Shown here: positions 31,966-42,634 of the stretch, in pieces | Layout: every line of letters begins with the position of its first letter | Numbering within the stretch: position 1 is the stretch's first letter | Origin: Daphnia pulex | Lineage: Eukaryota; Arthropoda; Branchiopoda; Diplostraca; Daphniidae | DNA length: 64,000 nucleotides | Direction of reading: 5' to 3' | NCBI RefSeq assembly: GCF_021134715.1 | Contig: NC_060017.1 | Location: 124,001-188,000, forward strand | Notes under the pieces: generated by a model | The model's input: only the letters and a program-made list of their open reading frames with translations | What the model was told of the DNA's origin: nothing | The model's database searches: none | Position numbers and translations under genes: made by a program

Positions 31966-32920
31966 GTGCTAGGATTGCACACAGCCAAAGTGGTTCAAAG
32001 AGGCGCTTTATTTGTTATCGACTTTGTCGTGGTAGACGAGCCTGGCCAGCCACCCCTTCTAGGACTCCCGTCTTGCGATAAGCTGAACTTGATTCGGCGA
32101 GTCGATGCTGTTCAGTTGCCAGTCGAAGCTCCGATGCCGCCAATCGTCGCGGAATTTATGGACGTCTTTACGGGAATAGGTAAATTACCTGTCGAACATG
32201 ACATTAGGCTGCTGTCAGGTGCTCATCGCGTGGATCCTGTTGTGTGTGCAGCCAGTCGACTTCCGTTCCGACTGGAGGATCACGTTTTCAAGAAGTTGGA
32301 CGAAATGGTCAACGACAAAGTCCTCACCCCCGTGCAAGAGCCAACTGAGTGGGTCAGCCGCATGATGGTGGTGGGAAAGCCGGACGGCGATGTCCGTATT
32401 TGTCTGAACCCATTTGAACTAAACAAGACCAACCAACGTAAACATTTTGCCGTCCCCACCGTTGAGCAGCTGTTCAGCAAGTTGGGTAAGGCTCGATATT
32501 TTTGCAGCCTTGATGCTGCGTCTGGTTTCTATAACATTCCTTTGTCTAATGCAGCTAATGGCCACTCCGAAAGGCCGTTATCGCTTCCTCCGGCTGCCGT
32601 TTGGGTTGAAGTCAGCCCCTGAAATTTATCTTCAGACAATGAACGACTTGTTTGGAGACCTGCCCGGTGTGCTCATCTATTTTGATGATTTCCTTGTAAC
32701 GGGTGAAACGGAGGAGGAACATCTCACCAACCTTACGTTGCCGTCTCCATTACTTGAAGCTTCAGTTAAAGAAGTGCAAGTTCTTTCTCCAGGAGCTCCC
32801 GTGGCTAGGCCATGTCATTGGCCAAGGAACTTTAAAGCCGGACCCTCTCAAAATTTCAGCAATTGTGATTCAAATCACCTGATGCCTGATCAGGTGATCA
32901 GGCATGATCACCATGCCTGA
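31966..32920 (+). pseudogene. Gypsy protease end and reverse transcriptase
   Basis: The frame at 31966-32622 starts in the protease C-terminal part (LLGLPSCDKLNLI) and enters the RT fingers and palm (KPDGDVRICLNPFELN, YFCSLDAASGFYNIPL). A frameshift near 32550-32560 moves the rest to the next frame (PKGRYRFLRLPFGLKSAPEI), which holds the catalytic YxDD box as YFDD. Coding is lost again near 32710-32900, where an inserted palindromic stretch built from TGCCTGATCA interrupts it. The protease DTG region upstream, near 31830, is damaged. RT copies element RNA; here it is broken. Confidence 0.85.
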
Positions 32921-33065
32921 TCCAACTTTTCCGGCAGATCTTGTCCGTCTCCTGGGCATGGTGACATACCTGGACAAGTTCTGCCAAAATCTCGCGGGTC
33001 TGACACGAACCTTACGTAACTTTCTCAAAGCAGACGCAGCGTGGGTGTAGGAAGAGCCCCAGAAG

Positions 33066-34685
33066 ATGGCCCTTGGTCAGCTAAAAAGTGCATTGCCATC
33101 TCTTCCAGTGCTCCGACTGTTTGACCACTCGCTGCCCTTGGTCGTGTCAGTTGATACGTCTCCCGTCGGCATCGGTGCAGTGTTGCTTCAAAATAACCAA
33201 CCGATCGCGTACTCATCAACGTCGTTAACCGAAACTCAAAAACGGTACTTTCAGATCGAAAAGAAGCTGTTGGCGGTCCAGTTTGGACTCATGCGCTTCC
33301 GGCAGTACGTCTATGGCCAAATGGTGGTGGTTGAAACCGATCACAAGCCGTTGATTGGCCTCCTGGACAATCCCATTGCTTCTTGTTCCCCGAGAATCCA
33401 GCGGATGCGTCTACAACTCCAACGATTTGATTTCAAGCTAATCTACAAGCCGGGCAAGGAGCTGTTTATCGCCGACACACTTAGGCGGGCTCCGTCGCCC
33501 CGCCTTTTTACCGATGACGTCACTCAAGACTGTGAGGAGCAGGTTCGTGCTGTTCTTGACCTGGTAATTCCTCATGATTGAACTCGTGTCAAGTTTGCTG
33601 CAGCAACGACAGCAGATCCAACTCTCCGTATCCTGAAAGAAGTCCTTCGTCGTGGATGGCCTGATCACAAGGCCCAGTGTCCGGTGTCCGTAAAACCGTT
33701 CTGGCCAGTACGCCACCACTTGTCTGAAGCTGATGGTCTGCTACTCAATGGCAGCCGGTTGGTGGTTCCGATTTCGCTTCGGCAGGAAGTGTTGGCCGGA
33801 ATCCACGACGACCATTTTGGAGAGGTGAAGTGCATCTTACGGGCAAAATCGGCCGTTTATTGGCCCGGGTGTGACGAGAAAATTTGCAACATGGTGGCCA
33901 GCTGTTCGACCTGCCAAACGCATTGCCATCGAAACCCAGTGCAGCCTCTTCGTCCAGTGCCGTTGCCGGTTCATGCCTTTCAGTGGGTGTCGGCTGACAT
34001 TTTTCTGCATGGTGGCGTTCACTACCTCCTGGTTGTTGACGCATATAGCAAGTGGCCAGCATGCGTTCCATTGCGCAGTTTATCGTCGTCGTCCGTCGTC
34101 GCCGAAATGGAACGCATATTTAGTGACTTTGGCGTTCCGGAAATCGTCATGTCAGACAATGGCTCTCAGTTTGATTGCGCCGAATTTCGAGAGTTCTGCG
34201 AGGGCCGTGCAGTTCGGTCAGTGACGTCCAGCCCAACCTACGCACAGTCCAATGGTCTGGTGGAGCGCCACATACAGACAGTGAAAAAGACGCTCCTAAA
34301 AATGTTTACGGATGGCCGGTCTCTATGGGAGGCCTTGGCGGCCATTCGGTCAACTCCAATATCGTCGGAACTGCCGTCTCCAGCAGTGTTGTTGCAGGGA
34401 CGCCACCTTCGTGACAGCTTGCCGTTTTTGCAGGATCGTCTGGTTCCACAGTTTGTACCTGCCAAGTTCGTTCACGGCCAGCTCCAGCGTCGTCAGGCTA
34501 CGGCTTGTTTTAATCACAGCGGTCGTCCGGATGTTCGTGGGTTGGCGCTCATTATCGGTCAACGTGTCCGGGCGTTCGTCTCTGGATTGTGGTTACCAGG
34601 TGCCGTCGAAGCTGTTTGCAGCGAGTCTGACTCATACGTCGTTCGGCTGGCAGACGGGCAAGCTTTTCGGTCGGACGCGCCGTGA
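33066..34685 (+). pseudogene. Gypsy RNase H and integrase, one internal stop
   Basis: RNase H (33066-33581) shows VVSVDTSPVGIGAVL, YFQIEKKLLAVQFG and VVETDHKPLIGLL. A single TGA at 33579-33581 separates it from the integrase, which continues in the same frame. The integrase has an HHCC zinc finger (HDDHFG, then CSTCQ), and the DDE core residues at SADIF, SDNGSQF and LVERHIQT, with a C-terminal domain ending in RLADGQAFRSDAP. A second stop lies upstream of 33066. Integrase joins element DNA into the host; this copy is interrupted, but the domain is nearly full length. Confidence 0.85.
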
Positions 34686-34815
34686 CATCAATCTTGACAA
34701 CTCACCATCGGTAGGATTGGCCGTCGGTCAACAGAGTGGCGGTGCTGCTGTAATCCCGTCTGCTGTTCGCGGTTATCGCCCCGCCCCGACTTATCATCTG
34801 CTGCCGGCCCTGTCT

Positions 34816-35109
34816 TAGTCTCCACTTGGTCCGCCTGCCCGCGCTGTGAATGGTCCAGTTGCCCAGCCGCTTCCGGTAGCTCTGGGTCAACCGTCAATGG
34901 TGCCACAGCCTCCGCCAGTAGTTATTAACCCGTCACCCGGCCCGGCAACCCCTGCAAGACCACGTGCGGCGCCCGTCTCAACCGAAAAGCGTGCTGCCGT
35001 CCAGCTGCCCTCTCTCCAGTCGCCCCTGACTGAGTCAAGTCCGCTGGCCGTCGCGCCGCATCGTCCGGGCTCGACTCGCTCTGGTCGCCCTTACCTCAAG
35101 CTGTGTTAA
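34816..35109 (+). pseudogene. Proline-rich tail of the gypsy polyprotein
   Basis: Open frame rich in Pro, Ala and Ser (PPPVVINPSPGPATPA) ending GSTRSGRPYLKLC. This low-complexity end is common after the integrase in arthropod gypsy elements. A TGA at 34683-34685 and a TAG at 34816-34818 region separate it from the integrase. Confidence 0.5.
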
Positions 35110-35253
35110 TTGTCTGTATGTGATTCATTGTCTGTTGTCCTGGCTGCTTTGCTAGTGACACTTTTGGCCGTTTTGCTCTACTTTCACTCAGTTTTGGGGT
35201 CGCTTATGCAATTCGTCATCTAATTCTCATTCCTTTTTTTTCTTCCTGTGTCT

Positions 35254-35396
35254 CGTCCCATTGTTCATGTCATAGCGTGTTCTTGTCTCATTATTCATTT
35301 CATTGTGTTTGTTCTCTTGTTTTCGTCCCATTGTTCATGTCATACCATGTTCTTGTCTCAGTGTTCATTTCATTGTGTTTGTTCTCTTGTTCGGCA
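35254..35396. repeat. Two tandem copies of a 71 bp unit
   Basis: CGTCCCATTGTTCATGTCAT starts one copy near 35255 and another about 71 bases later; both continue with TTCATTTCATTGTGTTTG. It lies in the 3' untranslated part of the gypsy element. Confidence 0.8.
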
Positions 35397-35554
35397 TGTT
35401 AGTTCTTGTCGTTCGTTTGTGTAATCAGTGTGCGAGGGTGAGATGTTGTAGAATCTAGCGCTGGCCGCTAGATGTCGTGCCACCTAGAGTGAGCATATCC
35501 CCGCTATGCAGAGCCCCAATACATCAGTCTTAGACACGCACTTGTCTTTATAAC

Positions 35555-35841
35555 ACTATGCCGACTTCAAGAAGATTTCACCGGTGTTGAACAACTAAAG
35601 ATTCCAATTACGTGCGACAATCAAAGCGCAGTACGGCTGTCTTACAACCCTGAATACCACCAGCGAAAAAAACACATCCTTGTCAAATACCACTACACAC
35701 GCCAGAAGGTCAACGAAGGTAAAATTGAAATAAAGTACATCCCACTGAAGATAAACTCGCCGATATACTGACCAAACCCCTTCCTGGCCCAAAGTTCACC
35801 AAACTGCGCTACAGAATTGGAGTTAGAAAATTCACCGATTG
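35555..35841 (+). pseudogene. Ty1/copia RNase H C-terminal remnant
   Basis: Encodes ITCDNQSAVRLSYNPEYHQR, KKHILVKYHYTR and, after a one-base loss near 35743, EDKLADILTKPLPG, the signature end of the copia RNase H domain. A second frame change lies near 35580. The upstream part of the element is missing. Confidence 0.85.
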
Positions 35842-35914
35842 AGTAGCAACATCTCGACCCCCCTTTTTCCTTTTTGAATAAGTCCATCTTCCGTTTGTTT
35901 GTTTTGAGGGAGAG

Positions 35915-36123
35915 TGTTGAGCGGCAAAACCCACACCCGTAAGTTGAGATGCTGTTTAGCATCCACCTCAAACATTTCCTCGTCTATGTCAAGCTCGCTA
36001 CTAGCTTCTGTAGCGAGCTCTCTCTGTCTCTCCTGTCATTAAAGTACCATGTATAATCGAGTGTAATAATAGTATATTGTATTGCCTAAACGTGTGGTGT
36101 GGAATAAATTTTGTTTAGCAACA
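35915..36123 (+). mobile_element. Copia 3' long terminal repeat
   Basis: Starts TGTTGAGCGG directly after the purine tract TTGAGGGAGAG and ends TTTAGCAACA, a TG...CA bordered 209 bp sequence placed as expected downstream of the RNase H remnant. No 5' partner is in the window. Confidence 0.75.
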
Positions 36124-37031
36124 TGTGAAACTCTCTCATTCAAACTCAACAAATTAGTTGAAATAGGACGATTCATTAATTTTGCTACAAATTCTTAACT
36201 TTACGTCACAATTCTCTGATGATGATGCACAGCCATGAGTGTAGATGACTAGCATAGCGCTATTCCTTAATTTCCAAGTGAATCGCAGTTAGCGGGCAGG
36301 GAGAAACAAACTCCACAAGAGAAATTAAAAAGTGAGAATGAAGGGATATGGAGCAGCACGATCTAGTAAACCAACTCCAACCACAAAATCAACAGTAAAC
36401 GGCCGAGGTATAGTGATGACGCTACTGATCCCGCGCTCATCGCAAGGTGCGCTCCTATAGGAAAGTCTTGTATCTCTCTTACTTCTACAACCGCACTCCC
36501 CTCACTCCTACCCATGCTATGCGTGCACCTTTTTTCCATCTCTCGTTTTTTCTTCTTCTCCGTTTGCCTTTACAACTTGACGCCTTTTACCCTCCTTTGA
36601 ACAATTTTATGTCCCCCCCTTATAAAGCTTTTATGTTTATTGAAATTCTTAACTTCCAATCTTTTTTCGAGGAATCTGTCAAGAAAAATCTAAGAGTGAT
36701 GTCGTCTTGCTCGTCGTTGAATGAAAAATAAACTTTGAGAGAGAAGTAATAAATTTTAACAACAAAAAAATAAATATAACAAATTAAAAAAGGCACATAT
36801 CAGATCCCAAGGAAAAGTCAATGGCTGTCAACGTTGTGATATTACGGTGCTGATCGGTGTAAGAATCACTGAAAGTGGAGTGGTTTACTTCCGACCGCCG
36901 CAAAATAATCTTCGTCACAAATAGTCGTATTTGGATTAGTCGGAGCAAGTCGGAAATTTTCAATTCGTTTTTTCCCTCTTGTTTACTTTGTGATCCATCA
37001 ATAACTGGTTCGATTGTTGCAAAACGGAAAA
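36124..37031. other. No gene supported
   Basis: A plus-strand frame at 36447-36731 is pyrimidine-rich and has no domain. Nothing else is recognised. Confidence 0.35.
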
Positions 37032-37066
37032 GTTAGGCTAATTTGTTTAAAACAAATTAGCCTAAC
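37032..37066. repeat. Near-perfect 35 bp palindrome
   Basis: GTTAGGCTAATTTGTTT and AAACAAATTAGCCTAAC face each other with one base between. It lies ten bases left of the hAT element end. Confidence 0.85.
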
Positions 37067-37075
37067 CTAACTATG

Positions 37076-37937
37076 CAGTGTTTGCTGAATCAAATTTGAT
37101 TTTAAATTGTTTTCATGAATTAAATCAAAAATTAAATCATTTTTAATTTAATTATTCAAATTAAATCAAAATTGGGATTTTAATTTGATTTGTGATTTAA
37201 ATTATTATAAAAACGGTAAATTTTAAATCGAATCAAGAAATTTTTTTTCAAGAAAATGTTTCCTCCACGAGATACTGGCAGTGAGCCGGAGACAGATAGT
37301 GATGATGAAGGTAAATGTTATTTAATATTTGCGGTATTATTTACACTTATCTTTTTTCACACTTGTCTTTAAATAATAGTGTCTTTAAGCCAAGCTGCAG
37401 CTGCTGCTTTGTTAAATTTAGAGGAAGAACAGAATCTATATGCCGATATTGACGAGAACGAAACCGAGGCTGTTTTTAATATATTAAAACAAGGCGAGAA
37501 AAGTGATAAAGTAACAACCTCAAATTTCCTTGACTTGGATTCGGTGTTCATTGAAGAAGATTTTTCTGCTTCCTCTGCCTTGAAACAAAGCATTAGAGAA
37601 ACCAAGCCTTTTTCGTTGCCAAAGCATTTTAGGGGTGCATCGCACACAATGAACCTTGTAGCCAAGAATGATGCAAACAAATTAGTGGCGAAAGTAGATG
37701 ATCCGATGTTTAAACTTCTTTTTCGCCGAGTGTTCAGCAAACTAAAAGGATTTTGGAACAAGATAGGAAGAAGTGTTGTTATTGTTATTTTTTGATTTAA
37801 TTTTTGATTTTAATTCATGAATTAAATCCAAAAAAAATTTGATTTTTGATTTGATTTTTGATTTCCCTAAAACTAAAGAAAAATGATTCATGATTTTGAT
37901 TCATGAATCACAAAACACCGTGATTCAGCAAACACTG
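37076..37937 (+). mobile_element. hAT-type DNA transposon remnant
   Basis: The 862 bp is bordered by inverted ends CAGTGTTTGCTGAATCA (37076) and its complement (to 37937), with subterminal GATTTAATT-type repeats. CAGTG ends are typical of hAT elements. No 8 bp target duplication is visible. Inside are a short exon (MFPPRDTGSEPETDSDDEG, 37257-37311, donor GTAAAT) and the frame at 37379-37795. Confidence 0.7.
37379..37795 (+). pseudogene. hAT transposase middle fragment
   Basis: 138-residue open frame following a TAATAG acceptor. Acidic N-terminal part, then LPKHFRGASHTMNLVAKNDA and FSKLKGFWNKIGRS. These fit the hAT transposase segment LPxHxRCAxHTLNLxA followed by CxALWNKxxRS, just after the first catalytic Asp region. 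The BED finger and the C-terminal dimerisation part are absent, so it is not active. It is unusually open for a fragment. Confidence 0.65.
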
Positions 37938-37978
37938 TTTGTTTTACATTTGTGTCTGTTTTTTCTTATTATTACAGG

Positions 37979-39240
37979 CTCAGCAAGTTGGCCTAGCTTC
38001 GGTGAGCATCAGGTTTTCCGATGAAGTTGCATCTTTGGTTCTGGTCGCTCCAGGCACAGATCATTACAGTTTGGATTTTTGGCCGGCCCAGGTTCGTACA
38101 ATACATTCCCAAGGTGAGAAAACCAATATTACATGTTATTTTATTACCCAGGTCCCCTAACTGTTCATAACTTGACAGCCTCTCTTCCTTCTACTACAAC
38201 TGAGGCGAACTGAGGGTGTAACATCTGTACCGGATTTAGTTCTCGCTTGATCTCCTGATGTTCACTCTCAACAAGATGCCTACCGGATAGCATATCAAGA
38301 GGTTGTTGAGGTAGATAGTAACCCTCCTTCTGCCGGCGATGTGACAGCTCTGAACGCTGCCGATACAAGTGGCGTTCTAGTTACCTCCGCTAATCCATTG
38401 GTCACGTCTCTTTTACCGGGTCGCAATTATTCTCTATCCATAATTGCCTTAGTAATGGTTGGAATAGAAAGTGACTCCATTGCCGTTTATCAAGCTACAA
38501 GTATAATGTATTCATAAATTTTATTCTCGAATAAATCGCCATTATTAATTTTATTCAGATCCTTGTGCCGAACGGTTTGAATGTCTCTGCTTGGAAATTT
38601 GATGTCATTTCCAAACAAGACAGATATACTGTGGTTTACATTCGGAATGATACCTGTATAAAAACCTTAACAAAATCAAGAGGTTTCCCCTTTATTCAAA
38701 TGAATATTAATTTAGGCGATTCTAAGACCCGTGAAGTAACGGAACCGCGGATCCTGTCGGAAAACCTTTAACCTGGCAGTTATCAAATCAGGGTTTTTGA
38801 TATACGCCATGGTCTGTGGAGTGAGCCGAACACTAACTTTCAAGTTGTCTGTAAGTAAATTATTTCATGCGGTGAAATCTGAAAGCCTTAAAATTATTTA
38901 TTTGATATGCAGATAAACGAAAGTTCAGCACGTAACTTCAGTGTGGTGGCTACCAGATCATCTTACGTGGTCTGCCCCATTTGATTCTATCTACACCAAT
39001 TACGTCACTCGGCGGTATAACATTATTAATCTAATATATTAATTACTTCAAATTGTCATTTCTTATTCTTTCATATATCGTGCGGCTGATAATGTCATTT
39101 GGAGTGAATTGAGTTCAGTCATCAGTACGGATAAAGAAAAGAAACAACTGACTGTTGGCGAACGTTACGTCGTTTTAATTAATTCTGCTAGTCTCTCAGT
39201 AGAGAGTGCTTCATCCATCAAAGAAAGCCAATCCAGGTAT
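37979..39240 (+). pseudogene. Fibronectin-III region of a Ptp10D-like receptor phosphatase, decayed
   Basis: Exon pieces on the plus strand: 37979-38092 (SVSIRFSDEVASLVLVAPG); 38255-38511 (DAYRIAYQEVVEVDSN, TSLLPGRNYSLSIIALV, ESDSIAVYQAT, donor GTATAA); 38558-38850 (DRYTVVYIRND, PGSYQIRVF, HGLWSEPNTNF); 38965-39025 (HLTWSAPFDSIYTNYV); 39085-39235 (LTVGERYVVLINSASLSVES). LxPGxxYxxxI is the fibronectin-III F strand. The YxIxYxExE and GERYVxxINTxS style is that of Ptp10D/Ptp4E-type receptor tyrosine phosphatases by memory. Stops and frameshifts occur in most pieces, and no membrane or phosphatase part is present. Confidence 0.55.
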
Positions 39241-39420
39241 CAGTCAGGGTCGGTGGAACTAAAATCGGCGATTGATTGACTTCATTGAGCGGTAGCATTC
39301 GCAGCTGCCAACTGAAGTAATTACTCATTTTATTTTGTGAGTGCGTATGAATTGTCTTGATGACGCGTTGTCTTTTGACTTTAACATTAGGGTGGAATTT
39401 CAAAAATTTTGTTCTGTTAC

Positions 39421-39540
39421 TTATGTATGAGTTTTTTGTATGCTTGAGTCGTTGTATCCTACTAATGCATTGTTCGGTTGGTATGCACCTACTTAGGTGG
39501 ATACCACGACTCAAACATATAAAAAACTCATGCATAACAA
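39421..39540. mobile_element. Small hairpin element
   Basis: Left arm 39421-39462 (TTATGTATGAGTTTTTTGTA, then GCTTGAGTCGTTGTATCC) and right arm 39497-39540 are inverted copies with few mismatches, around a 34 bp loop. It fits a MITE; boundaries are uncertain. Confidence 0.65.
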
Positions 39541-39677
39541 ATTTTTTAGGCCACTGTGGAGCGCATTGGCGTAAGCTGCGCACCACTTTTGCTTTTCACG
39601 TTTTTCACAAAACAAAATATTAGCTGCTAAAATACTGATGATCAACATATGTTTACTGTCGAGTTTACTAAATTAAA

Positions 39678-41015
39678 ATGTTTATTTTAAATTATATTAG
39701 ATCTCATGAAAAAATAAAAAATAATGCTTCCCCAGTCAAAGTTGTGAAAAAGATCATCGTGGGCTTAAAGAGTGTTCAAATTGAGGAATTTTCACGAAAA
39801 CAGGAGAGTTTTGAATTGAATGACCTCGCCGATTCCAGTTTAGGGGAGCAAATGATAGACTTTTTCTCAACGGATAACTACGGTATAGTTTTACGCAAAA
39901 TAATCCGGTGACATATTAAATAACTATTAAATTAACTGTTTCTTAAAACTCATATTTTACTTTTTGCTCCATCAGTGTTTTCAAACCCTATATTGCATTG
40001 AAAGGGGGCTTGCAGATGTTCGTGCAAGCTGAACGTGGGGATTGCCAATTTCTAAAGAGATGCGTGCAGCCACTTCTCAGTGGTTCAAAGTTACAGGTAA
40101 TTTTAGGTTGCGTCTCACAATTATTTACTTTCAGTAAATTGTTGAAAAAAATTACGATCGAAAAATATCGATAGTATTTTTTTAAAATAAATAGTACTTT
40201 TCATAGTAATTCGATAGTAATTTTTTCAATGAAAAAGTACTATCGACATAAAGTTTTTAACACGCAAGTTTCTAAAAAGTTACTTGTGGTAACCATTCTA
40301 CTGAGAATAAATATTTTTTTTATTTTTTATATTTCATGTCAGCGCAAAACACAATGTATTTTTTTATTTTATATAAAAAAATTTCAGACACAGCATACCA
40401 AAGTTTATGTAGCGCCACTGCAGGATGAAACCATTCCCATTAAAAACGCTCAACAAGCATCTTACAATGTCGAATGCCTCGAATGCGGAACAACTATTGA
40501 TGCACTGGAGCTGGCGGCTCATCATTCTATATGTTAAGACAGACTTTACGAGTAAGGATGAGGTAAAAGAAACTTTTGATATTGTACTGTCTTCCTAGCA
40601 GTCCGCAACTGCATCAGAAGACGCAGACAGCGGTCCAGACGAAGGAGAGATGACTGCTTTATCCAAGAAAACTTGGGTCAACGTCTTTTTTCATTTGGAC
40701 TATTTTGCGGTATATTTAAGCAGCTTTAACTATTTAAGTAATTTTTTTATAAACATAAACATTTTTCGTACAATTCAGGTATAACAATTATCCAAATTGG
40801 GCCGCTGGGGTCTTTTTTTCTAAGTGCATTAAAAAAAGTGTCTGGTGCTGTACAAGACCATCCATTTCTTAGAGGTTTGAATGTACAGAAGATCGCTGAT
40901 CTGTTGGCTCAGTACAAAAGTGTGCGCTCCCTTTTCGATGACAAAGTTTTGACTTCTGAAGATTATCTGAAATGCGCTTCGTTCGACCCGTACACGAAGA
41001 TCTCGCAACGTCGAT
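39678..41015 (+). pseudogene. Decayed multi-exon gene, family not recognised
   Basis: A series of short coding-like plus-strand pieces separated by intron-like AT-rich DNA: 39678-39908 (KIIVGLKSVQIEEFSRKQ); 39975-40098 (PYIALKGGLQMFVQAERG, then in another frame LPISKEMRAATSQWFKVTG, donor GTAATT); 40386-40537 (KVYVAPLQDETIPIKNAQ, NVECLECGTTIDALEL); 40600-40708 (SGPDEGEMTALSKKTWVN, donor GTATAT); 40779-41015 (FLSALKKVSGAVQDHPFL, LTSEDYLKCASFDPY, stop). The CxxC pair suggests a zinc site. Frame changes within pieces show decay. I cannot name the family. Confidence 0.4.
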
Positions 41016-42634
41016 GATTCAGCTGTCTTGCCAGAACCACTTTGAAACTTTCATTTAAAATGTTGAAGTGGCACTGTTGATTTTCCAACAAAAGGTAGGA
41101 AATTGAAATTAGAAGGTGTTTTCCAGTTTTGAACTGGGGACCGTCAACCAGGGCGGGATCTAGAAAGCGAAAAAAAAAATGTTGTTTCCTTTCAACTGAG
41201 CCCATTGCGCAGCTTTCCAAGACCACAAGTTAGGACTTGTTTCAGTAAATTGATTTTGTCCCTGACGACTTCTGCAGAGTCGATGGAAAAATTACTCATG
41301 AAATAATCTGTAACGGAGGTTCATTTTCGATTGCATGAATTAAATCACATTCATTTCGCATCAATACTTTCGCGGCTTCAGCCAATAGACCTTATTGGCC
41401 TGAGGATTTTTTTCTTTTTAAAACTTAATCGAACTTAATAATACTTTCGAATTTTAAAATGTTGTATTGTCTAACTGTACTGTTGAATAATTGCACTGAT
41501 TTACGTTAAACACAGAATATCATACACAGAATATCGTACACCGAAAGTCAAACTCGGAATAAATACATGGCTAGCAGCCATTCTTGACAAAGTTATCGAT
41601 TGTAGTTTGTTTTCCTTTTATTGCAATCTTTAGTTTTCAAATAATTCTTGTCAGTAATAAATTGAGCTACAAAAATTTATGAATCAATCAATTATATAAT
41701 CCGTTGATCCGTCCATTTCGTCAGCTTCAGAGACCGTTCAGACATTCAGTATTCAGTCATGATTCATGCAGTCATTCAGTGGTGAAATGAATATCTCACA
41801 GACTCGCAGATAGAAATACGCCAATCTGGCAACGGCCAAAGGATAGGATTACCAAACGATTCAATCCAAAAGAGCGATTACTGAAAAAAGTGGTGCTTCA
41901 AAAAAGTGGTTACTGAGTTTTGACTGATGACTTACTTTTTCAAAACCTAAAAATAATTTGTTTTATAACGTGTGCTGTATTGAATGCCCTGAATCTTTAC
42001 TTCGTTTTTGATGAAGAATGTACAAGTTCAATTGTACAACAAGTATGCAAAGTGAAAGATGGAGTAAATGACTTGCATTTGCTGTTGTATTCTGCTGTGC
42101 TGTGCTGTGCTGTGCTCTATGAATTTATTGATTCAATAGACTTTAAATGGTCGTGTCGCCGTGTGTACTACGTAAAAGGGCCTTTATCCATGATGCATAT
42201 TTGATTGATACCACGGCCTCACAAGGTTATTTTGTTTAGTTTAATGACGTTGACTAATAATATATTATTATGTATAATTACTTTCACTAGATGGCGATTT
42301 GTAGTACGGGTTTGGGGTCTTCTCGTTCGAGTCCGGTTAGTAATTACGGATTATCTCTTTATTTTCGTAGGAATAATGGATTCATTACGTAAAAAAAATA
42401 TTTAATATAGATCTGACAAGAGAACGGAGAATGTTGGGGTATGTGATTTTATGTTGGCAGCTCGGCCTTCAAATGCATTCATCACTGGGCGTTCGATTCA
42501 CAATCAACGATTTGAGAGGGCGTGGCGCGTTGTATTCCAGAATTGCGTTGTGCCCTTCTACAATACTTTTCAATAGTGATTACAATTATGAAAAGTTTAC
42601 TTTTCTATTACATTCATTAATGCAATACATTTAA
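41016..42634. other. No gene supported
   Basis: AT-rich. It contains a (GCTGT)n-like run at 42092-42113 and short chance frames. It ends in TTAA at 42631-42634, which begins the next element. Confidence 0.35.

Larger units (their letters stand above)
31735..35554 (+). mobile_element. Ty3/gypsy retrotransposon, 5' truncated and decayed
   Basis: Protease, reverse transcriptase, RNase H and integrase occur in the Ty3/gypsy order on the plus strand, followed by a proline-rich end, a repeat-rich 3' region, a purine tract (GCGAGGGTGAGA) and an LTR-like TGTTGTAG start at 35444. The gag region and 5' LTR are absent. The putative LTR is only about 110 bp before copia-like sequence begins, so it is probably cut short. 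Several stops and frameshifts make the element inactive. Confidence 0.85.

Noticed and set aside
33745-34465. Several 60-117 codon frames overlapping the gypsy integrase
   Set aside because: Shadow frames; the integrase frame holds all conserved motifs.
42300-42345. tRNA-like B box (GTTCGAGTCC)
   Set aside because: No matching A box or foldable stems around it; no tRNA gene could be supported in the window.
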